The notes under the pieces are model-generated. The model searched no databases. It had not been told where the DNA came from and saw only the letters and a list, made by a program, of their open reading frames with translations. The position numbers were made by a program, and so were the translations under genes. This document shows, piece after piece, positions 1 through 7,580 of a DNA stretch of 64,000 bases; the first letter of the stretch is position 1, and each line of letters begins with the position of its first letter. Origin of the DNA: a bacterium (GTDB lineage Bacteria > Hinthialibacterota > Hinthialibacteria > OLB16); the NCBI GenBank assembly GCA_022072055.1, contig JAJVIK010000002.1:355615-419614 (forward strand). The letters run 5' to 3'.

Positions 1-668
1 CTGGGCCGGACCAGCATCCGTAGGAGTTCATCGCGGATCCGCTCCACGCTGATCTCCCCAATTCGATGCGCCTCGAGCCGAATCGCCTCCCAGGTTTGCG
101 CCTCGATCTGAAAATCGAGCTGCGCGGCGAAGCGGATCGCGCGCAGCAGTCGCAGACGATCCTCACGGAAACGTTCGCTGGGATCCCCCACTGTCCGGAG
201 GGTCCGTGATGCCAAGTCTCTCGATCCCCCGACAAAATCCAAGACCCGCCCCTCCAGCGGGTCGTAGAATAGAGCGTTGACCGTGAAGTCCCTCCGGCGC
301 GCATCCACCTCGGGATGATCCGCGTAGACCACCTCTTCCGGGTGACGGCCATCCAGGTAGGCTCCATCCCGGCGGAATGTGGCGACCTCATAGTCGGTCT
401 CTCCAGCCTTCACTCGCACCACGCCGAAAGACTTTCCGACCAGAACCGAGGCTGGGAAGAGCCACTCCACCTCATCCGGTTCCGCGGAGGTGGCGATGTC
501 GATGTCATTGTACGGAATTCCGAGCAATCGGTCCCGGACCGCCCCGCCGGCCCAGAGCGCCCGGTGTCCCGCCTCGCGGAGCGCCCGCACCACCGCCCGC
601 GCCCCCTCGTCCAACCTTTCCCGGAATTCCGGATCCTCAAGAATCTGATGTTGGTTCGTCTGATTCAT
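1..668 (-). CDS. CCA tRNA nucleotidyltransferase / poly(A) polymerase family (3' end outside window)
   Basis: The first 222 residues of a class II nucleotidyltransferase that adds or repairs tRNA 3' CCA ends (or polyadenylates RNA) run off the left edge. Visible are the helix and loop LWAGGAVRDRLLG near residues 32-44, the metal-binding NDIDIATSA near 48-56, the RRDFTVNALFYDPLEGR segment near 110-126 and the RFREDRLRLLRAIRFA segment near 150-165. These are the standard family blocks in the usual order. The chosen ATG is preceded directly by AGGTGGA. The upstream creatininase gene on the same strand ends 11 bases before it, so the two are probably co-transcribed. CCA-adding and poly(A) activity cannot be separated on this fragment. 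Confidence 0.9.
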   Translation of the reverse strand, partial: MNQTNQHQILEDPEFRERLDEGARAVVRALREAGHRALWAGGAVRDRLLGIPYNDIDIATSAEPDEVEWLFPASVLVGKSFGVVRVKAGETDYEVATFRRDGAYLDGRHPEEVVYADHPEVDARRRDFTVNALFYDPLEGRVLDFVGGSRDLASRTLRTVGDPSERFREDRLRLLRAIRFAAQLDFQIEAQTWEAIRLEAHRIGEISVERIRDELLRMLVRP

Positions 669-679
669 TCCACCTGCAA

Positions 680-1552
680 TTATGGAGGATGGGGGAGGGA
701 CTGATAATAGGATTCACTCACATGCGGGAAAGTCTCATCGAGCGGCGAATCGGCAACCTCGACAAGGAATTTGGCGATACGCTCGCAGACCAGCGCGAGG
801 TATTTCTGTCCCTTCTCGGCGCTCGCAAGAGAAGGGTCGCCCGTGGCGCAGTGGTCATTGAGGCTGGCGAAGTTCCGACTGGTGCGCACCCATCCCTTCT
901 CCAGCGCCTCGAATCGATAGGCGCGCGCCTGTCCATCCCGCGCCACCCCCGGCTCCACGAGTTGTGGGAAGAGCGCGAGCGCCACGGAGGTCTCCAGCTC
1001 CCCCGCGTGGTCGTCGGGCTTCTCAAAGATTTCAGCGTACTTGTCCGCTCCCACCAACCACCAGTTGCAAAGAAACACATGGACATCCAGGTCGCACTGA
1101 ACCTGCCGAATCAACGGGACAAAGTCGTTTCCGCCATGCCCATTCAGAACCACCACCTTTTGGATTCCATGGTGAACGAGCGATCCAAGAATGTCGCGGA
1201 TCACCGCATCCAGAGCAGCCTGGGAGACATGGATCGCGAGAGGAAACGAGAGGAGGTTACAGTCCACCCCGTATGGCAACGCGGGTAAGAGCAGAATCGA
1301 TTCGGATTCCTTCCACGCCAAGCTCACACTCCGCCTTGCCACTTCGGTGGTGTGAAGAGAATCTTGCCCCTCGGGAAGATGCAGATTGTGCGGCTCGGTC
1401 GAGCCGGTCGGGAGGACCGCCACTTCGTACTTCCGCTTGGAAAGGCGATGCAGATTGGTGGAGGCAAGGTCCCAATCCAGGACTTGGCGTGGGGCGAGTG
1501 AATCCATGGGCAGTGGCTCCCCTAGGTTGGAACGAGTCGGTGGAATCTTCAT
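680..1552 (-). CDS. Creatininase-family amidohydrolase
   Basis: A 290-residue cytoplasmic metal-dependent amidohydrolase of the creatininase/FAPy-deformylase fold. The metal-binding blocks are present: LPTGSTEPHNLHLPEGQD near residue 48 (usual form GSTEQHGPHLPLGTD), VVLNGHGGND near 136, and DDHAGELETS near 180, which carries the conserved His-Ala-Gly-Glu. The substrate cannot be read from sequence, because family members act on creatinine, formamidopyrimidines or mycofactocin precursors. It is followed after 11 bases by the tRNA nucleotidyltransferase. A later in-frame ATG (residue 16) is a possible alternative start. Confidence 0.85.
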   Translation of the reverse strand: MKIPPTRSNLGEPLPMDSLAPRQVLDWDLASTNLHRLSKRKYEVAVLPTGSTEPHNLHLPEGQDSLHTTEVARRSVSLAWKESESILLLPALPYGVDCNLLSFPLAIHVSQAALDAVIRDILGSLVHHGIQKVVVLNGHGGNDFVPLIRQVQCDLDVHVFLCNWWLVGADKYAEIFEKPDDHAGELETSVALALFPQLVEPGVARDGQARAYRFEALEKGWVRTSRNFASLNDHCATGDPSLASAEKGQKYLALVCERIAKFLVEVADSPLDETFPHVSESYYQSLPHPP

Positions 1553-1569
1553 GGGAGATTACGACGGCA

Positions 1570-1637
1570 GGGAGGTCGCTGGAACCTCCCCCGCGAGGGG
1601 AACTTGGTCGGGAGGCGGCGCTGAGGTTGGAAACCTC
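1570..1637 (-). terminator. Two short hairpins downstream of the repeat-bearing secreted protein
   Basis: Two inverted repeats lie in the 100-base gap between the 957-residue secreted protein and the creatininase gene. GAGGTT at 1623-1628 pairs with AACCTC at 1632-1637 around a 3-base loop. GGGAGGT at 1570-1576 pairs with ACCTCCC at 1584-1590 around a 7-base loop. Neither has a T-tract, so termination is inferred from position only. Confidence 0.35.
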
Positions 1638-1652
1638 CATGCCCTCAGAATC

Positions 1653-4526
1653 CTACTTTCGCCACTCCACCTGAAAGAGGAATAGATCGTCGCAGTCGAT
1701 ATCCCCGTCACAGTCCAGGTCGGCGTTGCCGCCGCCTGGAACCGGAATGCCCCTCATCAGTCTCAACATATCCAGCAAGTCATACGTATCAACCACTCCG
1801 TTCCCATCGATATCCGCCGAATTCTGGCAGGCGGTGCTCGTGACCGTGGGTGTCTCGAACACGGTCCCCGTCTGTGTTGGCGTTGCGGATGGACCTGTCA
1901 GGCTGGTGTCGGTCGGAGTGGGCGTCGGGGTGTTCACGGAGGGCAGCGTATCCGTGGGCGTCGGGGTGTTCACGGAGGGCAGCGTATCCGTGGGTGTCGG
2001 CGTGTTCACCGAAGGCAACGTATCCGTGGGTGTCGGGGTGACCACGGAAGGCAACGTGTCGGTGGGTGTCGGCGTGTTCACCGAAGGCAACGTGTCGGTG
2101 GGTGTCGGCGTGTTCACCGAAGGCAACGTGTCCGTCGGTGTCGGAGTGTTCACGGAAGGCAACGTATCCGTGGGCGTCGGTGTGTTCACGGAAGGCAATG
2201 TGTCGGTGGGTGTCGGCGTGTTCACCGAAGGCAACGTGTCGGTGGGTGTCGGCGTGTTCACCGAAGGCAACGTGTCCGTCGGTGTCGGAGTGTTCACGGA
2301 AGGCAACGTGTCCGTGGGCGTCGGTGTGTTCACGGAAGGCAATGTGTCCGTGGGTGTCGGCGTGTTCACCGAAGGCAACGTGTCCGTCGGTGTCGGAGTG
2401 TTCACGGAAGGCAACGTATCCGTGGGCGTCGGTGTGTTCACGGAAGGCAATGTGTCGGTGGGCGTCGGTGTGTTCACGGAAGGCAACGTGTCCGTGGGCG
2501 TCGGTGTGTTCACGGAAGGCAACGTGTCGGTGGGCGTCGGTGTGTTCACGGAAGGCAACGTGTCCGTGGGCGTCGGTGTGTTCACGGAAGGCAATGTGTC
2601 GGTGGGCGTCGGTGTGTTCACGGAAGGCAACGTGTCCGTGGGCGTCGGTGTGTTCACGGAAGGCAACGTGTCGGTGGGCGTCGGGGTCGGCGGAAGCGTT
2701 TCGGTCACTGTTGGTGTGGGACCGGTTGTGGATGTGCGCGTGGAAGTGGACGTGGGGGTGGACAGGAGCGTTTGAGTTGAGGTCGGCGTTGATGATGGAA
2801 CGGAGGGCAACGTGTCCGTCGCGGTGGGAGTCGGCTCAAGGATCGCCGTGTCGGTCGCCGTGGGAGTTTCGGTCAAGGTAACGGTTGGAGTGGGCGTGGG
2901 TTGGAGGACTGTCGTGTCGGAGGTCAGCTCAAAGGCCAGATCCCAAGATTCCAGGAGCATTATGATCGGTTCGCCCATTTGATACGCCGATCCCGGTACG
3001 GGAGCCGTGGGAATGAAGATCCGGACCGCGTCATCGTTGAAGAAGTGCTCGCGGGTCTTCCACCCCCAGGGGAACTGTTCCGCGGGCGTTGGATCGGGAA
3101 TCATGCCGATGCTGATCCAATAGACCCGGGTTGCCGGGAAGGGATCCTGATAGAACCATTGATCGGGCGGGATCAGGTAGTCGTAACGGAAGCAAGTCTC
3201 GGTCGCCATGCCGATAAAAGCGTCGCAACCCACCATGCGTTCGTTCAGCTCGGCGCGCGCCACAATCCACTGCCACACCATGACTCCCGGATGGCTGTAA
3301 GGCTCGGAGGCTCCCGCCGGGATATCCGTCCAAATCCCGATATGGAACTGACTTGAAGCGGTGGCGGGTGGGATTTCTCCCTGCCAGTTGAGATAGGAAC
3401 CCCACCAGTGGATGTCGGTGATCGGGCGAGTGTCGGAGCAGAGCCAATCATCCGCCGCCAACTGGTCGCCGCCGTAGATCGATTTCTCGTTCCAGCCCCA
3501 ATAGCAATTCGGCTCCGGCGACATCGGGTTTTGGACCGGGGGTTGTGACCACTTGATAATATTGAGCTCCGGCGTGGCGGCATAGACCGTGGCCATCCAA
3601 TGCCCGGAGACAGGCACGGCCACATCCACGCCAGTTGAGAGCCAGTTATCGCGTGTGATGTACCAGTCCGCGAGTGGGAGCAGCCCGAACATTCCATCGG
3701 GATCGAAATTCTGGTGGTAGCCGATGCCGGTCACCGAATGGCCGGTGTCGCTCCCGTCCCACTGCTCGATCACACCGCCTCCGCTGTCGCCGTTGGTCGA
3801 GATGCCGAAGACGTAGTACTCGATGTTTCCCACCGCGAGCCCGGTTCCGGGGACCACCCACCTATCAAAGCTGACAACCGCGGGGATATCGGAATTGATC
3901 GAGGCGATGTAGTTGGCGTATTGGGCCGCCTCGTTGACCTGATTGACAGTCGGCGGGTTGACCGGCTCCCAAATAGCGAGTTCATCCATTGTGATCGAGG
4001 CGGTGTAGGGACCCTTGGTGAGACCGTTCGCGCTCTCCACCGCGGGCGTGTAGGCTTTCATGCCCTGGTAGATGTCCTGGATGCGCGTTCCGGCCCAAGG
4101 AGAGGGTCCAGCGGTGCTCACCCCGTTTGTGTCCATGTACACCGGGGGAGGCAGAGGAGGAAGGGGCGCGGCGGGCGTTCCTTGCCCTTGAATTGTGGCC
4201 GTGGACCAACTCATCATCCAGCCATAGGGCGGTCCCGGCTGGGGAAGGTCCCCCACCCAGGGCGCGAGGTTGATTCCGTCGCGAGTGTCATAAAACTTCC
4301 AGATGTTCGCCGCGGAAACCGGCGAGCAGTAGTTCGGCCAGCTCGGCGCCGGGGGAACCCCTCCGCCTTGCACGATCAGGGTGTCCGGTTGCTGGAGATC
4401 CGGCATGACCGTGAGGTCCAGAGGGCCGGAGAGACTGGGGAGATAGGTTTGGGCTGGGAGCGCACGCGCCCCCACCAGCAGAACCGCCAGAGTAAAGAAG
4501 ATCGAGTGGAGCCGTAGGGCACGCAC
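1653..4526 (-). CDS. Secreted protein: C39-like domain, 21-copy Thr/Pro repeat linker and C-terminal dockerin
   Basis: This 957-residue exported protein begins with a GTG preceded by GGGAGG. A signal peptide covers about residues 1-25 and ends ALPAQ. Residues 60-320 look like a C39/papain-like fold: NYCSPVSAAN (Cys67) and a later GHSVTGIGYH could supply Cys and His. Residues 325-520 resemble a secreted domain with an ITDIHWWGSY motif that I associate with planctomycete-type proteins. Residues about 540-890 are a Thr/Pro linker containing 21 tandem 12-residue repeats of the TPTPTDTLPSVN type. The C-terminus has two calcium-loop motifs, DIDGNGVVDTYD and DLDCDGDIDCDD, typical of dockerin type I. 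It probably acts outside the cell or on its surface. Peptidase activity is not certain. Confidence 0.8.
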   Translation of the reverse strand: MRALRLHSIFFTLAVLLVGARALPAQTYLPSLSGPLDLTVMPDLQQPDTLIVQGGGVPPAPSWPNYCSPVSAANIWKFYDTRDGINLAPWVGDLPQPGPPYGWMMSWSTATIQGQGTPAAPLPPLPPPVYMDTNGVSTAGPSPWAGTRIQDIYQGMKAYTPAVESANGLTKGPYTASITMDELAIWEPVNPPTVNQVNEAAQYANYIASINSDIPAVVSFDRWVVPGTGLAVGNIEYYVFGISTNGDSGGGVIEQWDGSDTGHSVTGIGYHQNFDPDGMFGLLPLADWYITRDNWLSTGVDVAVPVSGHWMATVYAATPELNIIKWSQPPVQNPMSPEPNCYWGWNEKSIYGGDQLAADDWLCSDTRPITDIHWWGSYLNWQGEIPPATASSQFHIGIWTDIPAGASEPYSHPGVMVWQWIVARAELNERMVGCDAFIGMATETCFRYDYLIPPDQWFYQDPFPATRVYWISIGMIPDPTPAEQFPWGWKTREHFFNDDAVRIFIPTAPVPGSAYQMGEPIIMLLESWDLAFELTSDTTVLQPTPTPTVTLTETPTATDTAILEPTPTATDTLPSVPSSTPTSTQTLLSTPTSTSTRTSTTGPTPTVTETLPPTPTPTDTLPSVNTPTPTDTLPSVNTPTPTDTLPSVNTPTPTDTLPSVNTPTPTDTLPSVNTPTPTDTLPSVNTPTPTDTLPSVNTPTPTDTLPSVNTPTPTDTLPSVNTPTPTDTLPSVNTPTPTDTLPSVNTPTPTDTLPSVNTPTPTDTLPSVNTPTPTDTLPSVNTPTPTDTLPSVNTPTPTDTLPSVNTPTPTDTLPSVNTPTPTDTLPSVVTPTPTDTLPSVNTPTPTDTLPSVNTPTPTDTLPSVNTPTPTPTDTSLTGPSATPTQTGTVFETPTVTSTACQNSADIDGNGVVDTYDLLDMLRLMRGIPVPGGGNADLDCDGDIDCDDLFLFQVEWRK
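1930..2685 (-). repeat. 36-bp minisatellite, 21 copies in perfect register
   Basis: Twenty-one 36-base units follow one another without indels. Each encodes one 12-residue TPTPTDTLPSVN unit on the minus strand. The unit at 2038 carries a codon change giving Val instead of Asn. Silent variants form higher-order blocks: units starting at 2074 and 2110 equal those at 2218 and 2254, and units at 2434-2577 recur at 2578-2685 except for the last base. This indicates successive 144-base and smaller tandem duplications. Confidence 0.97.
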
Positions 4527-4635
4527 AGCTCGAACCTCCCGGCATGCGCCGATTGAGGCGGCGGCTCAGTCACGCGCTGAATGACCAAAATGACACTGGG
4601 CGGTTCAATCGTAAATCGCTTACCCCTTTAACAAA

Positions 4636-4663
4636 ATTCTAGATCGGCTTTGCGCTTCGTCAA
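4636..4663 (-). promoter_or_regulatory. Sigma-70-type promoter for the repeat-bearing secreted protein
   Basis: On the minus strand TTGACG (4663-4658) is separated by 16 bases from TAGAAT (4641-4636). This sits about 110 bases upstream of the GTG start in an AT-rich pocket between lysS and the secreted-protein gene. Confidence 0.5.
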
Positions 4664-4699
4664 TTCTTATTCTTCATGCAAGATTTTATTCGGGTCCTT

Positions 4700-6229
4700 T
4701 CACTCCTTGGGACGGAGCAGGGGGAACAGGATCACATCCCGAATGCTCGGGCTGTCGGTTAGGATCATCGCCAGGCGGTCGATCCCGATCCCCACTCCAC
4801 CCGCAGGCGGCATCCCGCAACGGAGGGCGTTAACATAATCGAGGTCCATTTCATGGGCCTCCTCATCCCCCGCCTCGCGCTCCAGAAGCTGCTCCTCGAA
4901 ACGCCTGTACTGTTCCGCCGGATCGTTGAGCTCGGTGAAACCGTTTGCCAGCTCCCGTCCGTAGATGAAGAGCTCAAAACGCTCCACCCAGGCGGGGTCA
5001 TCCCCTCTCTGACGCGCCAGCGGGGAAATTTCGGTCGGGTAATCCATCACAAAGGTCGGTTGGATCAGGCTCGGCTCCACCTTCTCCTCGAAGAGGGTGT
5101 TGATGATCTTCCCTGGGGTCTCCGCCGGTCCGAGGTCCAGTCCAACCGAGGCGGCCTTCCGGAGGAGGTCGGCCACCGGCTCATGGATGTCCACCTCCAG
5201 CCCGGTCACCTGTCGAATCGACTCGAGCATGGTCACTCGCTTCCAGGGGCGCGCGAAATCGAGTTCCACGCCCTGGTAAGTCACCTTCGTGGACTCGAAC
5301 AGCTCCTCCACCGCGGTAGCGATCAAGCGCTCGGTGAGCTCCATCACCGTGTCCCGGTTCCCGTAGGCCTTGTACGCCTCCAGCATGGTGAACTCGGGAT
5401 TGTGCTTGATCGAAATCCCCTCGTTGCGGAAATTGCGGTTGATCTCATAAACCGCCTCCATCCCCCCCACCAAAAGCCGCTTCAAGTGGAGTTCGGGAGC
5501 GATGCGCAGGAACAGGTCGAGATCCAGGGCGTTGTGGTGGGTGATGAACGGCCGCGCCGCGGCGCCCCCCGCGATGTGGTGCATCATCGGGGTCTCCACC
5601 TCGAGGTACCCGAGCCGGTCCATCTCGCGCCGAATGATCCGGACCATCCGCGAACGCTTCCGGAAACTCTCCCGCACATCCCGGTTGAGGATCATGTCGA
5701 GATAGCGTTGGCGGTAGCGGAGTTCGAGATCGGAGAACTGGTAGTGACGGCGAATGCTCCCATCCGGCTCCTCGGTCTCCTTGAGCGGAGGGAGGTTGTT
5801 GATGACCTTGGAAAGCAGAGTCACCGAACGGGCATGAATTGAGACTTCCCCGGTCTTGGTCTGGAAGACAGGTCCCTCGACCCCCACGATATCCCCCAGG
5901 GCAAGCCCCTTGACCAGGCCGTTGTAGACCCCCTCGGGCAGGTCATCGCGCTTGAGGTAGACCTGGATCGAGCCTTCGAGATCGTGCAGATCTCCGAAGG
6001 CCGCCTTGCCCATCACCCGCAAGCTGAGAATCCGTCCCGCGACCTTGACCGAATCGGTCTCGCGTTTCTCGGCGCCCGGATCGACCGTGGCGCGATAGAG
6101 CGCGACCGCCTCCGCGGTGGAGTGGGTCCGGTCGTAGCGATTCCCATAGGGCTCGATCCCTTGTTCGCGAAGGGCGCGGATCGCCTCGATCCGCTGCAGG
6201 GTGACCTCCGATTCCTCAAAACCGCGCAT
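4700..6229 (-). CDS. lysS: Lysyl-tRNA synthetase, class II
   Basis: Charges tRNA-Lys with lysine. The protein has an N-terminal OB-fold anticodon-binding domain (about residues 45-150, with VKVAGRILSLRVMGKAAF) and a class II catalytic core. Motif 2 reads FRNEGISIKHNPEFTMLEAY, motif 3 reads GVGIGIDRLAM near the C-terminus, and the motif-1 region is the RRYLD-like RQRYLDMILN segment. I place the start at MRGFEESEV because bacterial LysRS begins at about this point. An upstream in-frame ATG at 6256 would add nine residues but has no visible ribosome-binding site. The length of 509 residues is normal for the family. Confidence 0.95.
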   Translation of the reverse strand: MRGFEESEVTLQRIEAIRALREQGIEPYGNRYDRTHSTAEAVALYRATVDPGAEKRETDSVKVAGRILSLRVMGKAAFGDLHDLEGSIQVYLKRDDLPEGVYNGLVKGLALGDIVGVEGPVFQTKTGEVSIHARSVTLLSKVINNLPPLKETEEPDGSIRRHYQFSDLELRYRQRYLDMILNRDVRESFRKRSRMVRIIRREMDRLGYLEVETPMMHHIAGGAAARPFITHHNALDLDLFLRIAPELHLKRLLVGGMEAVYEINRNFRNEGISIKHNPEFTMLEAYKAYGNRDTVMELTERLIATAVEELFESTKVTYQGVELDFARPWKRVTMLESIRQVTGLEVDIHEPVADLLRKAASVGLDLGPAETPGKIINTLFEEKVEPSLIQPTFVMDYPTEISPLARQRGDDPAWVERFELFIYGRELANGFTELNDPAEQYRRFEEQLLEREAGDEEAHEMDLDYVNALRCGMPPAGGVGIGIDRLAMILTDSPSIRDVILFPLLRPKE

Positions 6230-6345
6230 GTGAAAACTTTTCCCCCCCAATGGCATGGAATGATCCGGCAGAACTGGGCCGCGTGGAGTTTCTCCCGAAT
6301 GCCGGACCGGGAATAGGGTTCCAGGGGTTCGGATTGCGACTCAGC

Positions 6346-6374
6346 TTGCGGGACCGCGCGCCGCGCACTATAGT
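6346..6374 (+). promoter_or_regulatory. Promoter of the tRNA-Val gene
   Basis: TTGCGG (6346-6351), a 17-base GC-rich spacer and TATAGT (6369-6374) place a transcription start about six bases upstream of the mature tRNA 5' end. Confidence 0.65.
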
Positions 6375-6386
6375 CTGTCACCGTAA

Positions 6387-6463
6387 GGGCGATTAGCTCA
6401 GCTGGCTAGAGCACCAGTATCACAAACTGGGGGTCGCAGGTTCAAGTCCCGCATCGCCCACCA
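6387..6463 (+). tRNA. tRNA-Val(CAC), CCA encoded
   Basis: A full cloverleaf can be drawn. The acceptor GGGCGAT pairs with ATCGCCC, the D stem GCTC with GAGC, and the anticodon stem CCAGT with ACTGG. The seven-base anticodon loop ATCACAA gives anticodon CAC (reads GUG, valine). The T arm is GCAGG-TTCAAGT-CCCGC, with one A-C mismatch in the middle of the stem. Discriminator A and a genomic CCA follow at 6460-6463. Confidence 0.93.
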
Positions 6464-6534
6464 CCCTTTTCCACCTTGCCGTTCCCTCCCTGAAGGCCGA
6501 TACTCCAACGTGAAGAACGGGAACTGAGCAAACC

Positions 6535-6780
6535 ATGCGAGTCCCCTATACGGCCCATTTTGAACCCGCCGAAGAAGGCGGATGCACGGTCACAGTCCCC
6601 GCCCTTCCCGGCGCTATCACCGAAGGGGACACCTTCGAGGAAGCCGTGGCGATGGCCGAAGAATGTATCCTCGGTTACCTGGAAACCCTTCAACAGGTTG
6701 GAGAACCGATCCCGGTGGAAGCGGATCCAATGGACCCCGTGAGTGTTCGGTTGAACGTGGAAATCTCCGAAGCGGCATGA
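6535..6780 (+). CDS. hicB: HicB-family antitoxin
   Basis: An 81-residue HicB/UPF0150 protein that would bind and neutralise the HicA RNase encoded next to it. The partial RNase H-like fold is recognisable in YTAHFEPAEEGGCTVTVPAL near residues 5-24, followed by GAITEGDTFEEAVAMAEE and YLETLQQVGEPIP. It lacks the C-terminal DNA-binding domain found in longer HicB proteins, so autoregulation by this protein alone is uncertain. Its stop codon overlaps the hicA start (ATGA), which implies coupled translation with the antitoxin first. Confidence 0.88.
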   Translation: MRVPYTAHFEPAEEGGCTVTVPALPGAITEGDTFEEAVAMAEECILGYLETLQQVGEPIPVEADPMDPVSVRLNVEISEAA

Positions 6781-7001
6781 GCAGGCTTCCGTCGCTCAAG
6801 CCGAGAGAGGGTGTATCCGCGCTCAAGAGTGCCGGGTTTATTGAGCAACACCAATGCGGGAGGCACCTGTACCTCTGGAACTCGGTCACGCGCAAACTGC
6901 CCTCGGTCCCGATGCACTCCAAGGACCTGAAACGCCCCACCCTCAAGGGAATCATTAAGCAAGCCGGATTGACCGAGGAAGAGTTCCTCCGGTTCCTATG
7001 A
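6777..7001 (+). CDS. hicA: HicA-family mRNA interferase toxin
   Basis: A 74-residue double-stranded-RNA-binding-like toxin that cleaves mRNA. The start ATG overlaps the hicB stop by four bases. The segment AGFIEQHQCGRHLYLW carries the expected catalytic His (His30). The downstream block SVPMHSKDLKRPTLKGIIKQ matches the conserved P-x-H then G/P-T-L-K-x-I-I pattern. The usual Gly-Ser-His around the active site is Gly-Arg-His here. The pair stands directly downstream of a tRNA gene. Confidence 0.85.
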   Translation: MSRLPSLKPREGVSALKSAGFIEQHQCGRHLYLWNSVTRKLPSVPMHSKDLKRPTLKGIIKQAGLTEEEFLRFL

Positions 7002-7105
7002 CCCGTTGATGTTGACAAAACCCTGAATCTCTTCGGGGATTGAGTTGTGCTGGTAACGATAATCAAATAGCGCGCGCGGCCAACCATAATGAAAGCGACA
7101 ACCGC

Positions 7106-7468
7106 ATGAAGAAAACTAGAACTGGCGCGAAGCAAGGATACCGAGCGCCCTCACCCTCTCAGCTGATCGATGAGCGAATCAAGGAGCTTGGCGACTGGCG
7201 CGGGGAGATGCTCGCTCGAATCCGAAGGCTCATCAGGCAGGCCGACCCCGAGGGAGTCGAGGAGGTGAAATGGAGAAAACCATCGGACCCGATGGGGGTT
7301 CCGGTGTGGTCGCACGCCGGAATCATTTGCACCGGTGAGACCTACAAGAATGTCGTCAAGCTGACCTTTGCCAAGGGCGCCTCATTGGAAGACCCCTCCG
7401 GACTCTTCAACTCCAGCCTCGAAGGCAACACCCGGCAGGCCGCCGCATTGCCCGGATGGGTCCCCTAG
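7106..7468 (+). CDS. DUF1801 (YdhG-like) protein, short at the C-terminus
   Basis: A small cytoplasmic protein of the DUF1801 fold. Recognisable blocks are WRGEMLARIRRLIRQADPEG, EEVKWRKPSDPMGVPVWSHAG, and CTGETYKNVVKLTFAKGASL followed by DPSGLFNSSLEGNTRQA. Family members usually continue after the N-T-R-R-A segment with a D-x-x-E-G-D/E-K stretch and a final helix. Here the frame instead ends at GWVP and a stop, so about 30 residues are missing, possibly through a frameshift near 7435. An in-frame ATG at 7040 exists, but the family begins near 7106. Function unknown. Confidence 0.7.
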   Translation: MKKTRTGAKQGYRAPSPSQLIDERIKELGDWRGEMLARIRRLIRQADPEGVEEVKWRKPSDPMGVPVWSHAGIICTGETYKNVVKLTFAKGASLEDPSGLFNSSLEGNTRQAAALPGWVP

Positions 7469-7580
7469 TGCCGGAAGGGGACTGCTTCAGGCGCTCCAAA
7501 GCGATGTGGATTCGAGGAGAAAATGAGGTGGGACTCAAGGGGCCGTGCCATGCCTCGACGAAGCGATGAAGGGAAGGGAC

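Noticed and set aside
315-1674. Plus-strand frames across the nucleotidyltransferase and creatininase genes
   Set aside because: They are Pro/Arg-rich shadows; the minus strand shows the family motifs.
1930-2685. Array considered as a CRISPR
   Set aside because: Units are contiguous with no unique spacers and are in frame within a protein gene.
1726-2775. Long plus-strand open frame over the 36-bp array, reading a Val/Gly repeat
   Set aside because: It is the opposite strand of the Thr/Pro linker. The flanking domains (signal peptide, dockerin) read only on the minus strand, and repeat composition keeps both frames open.
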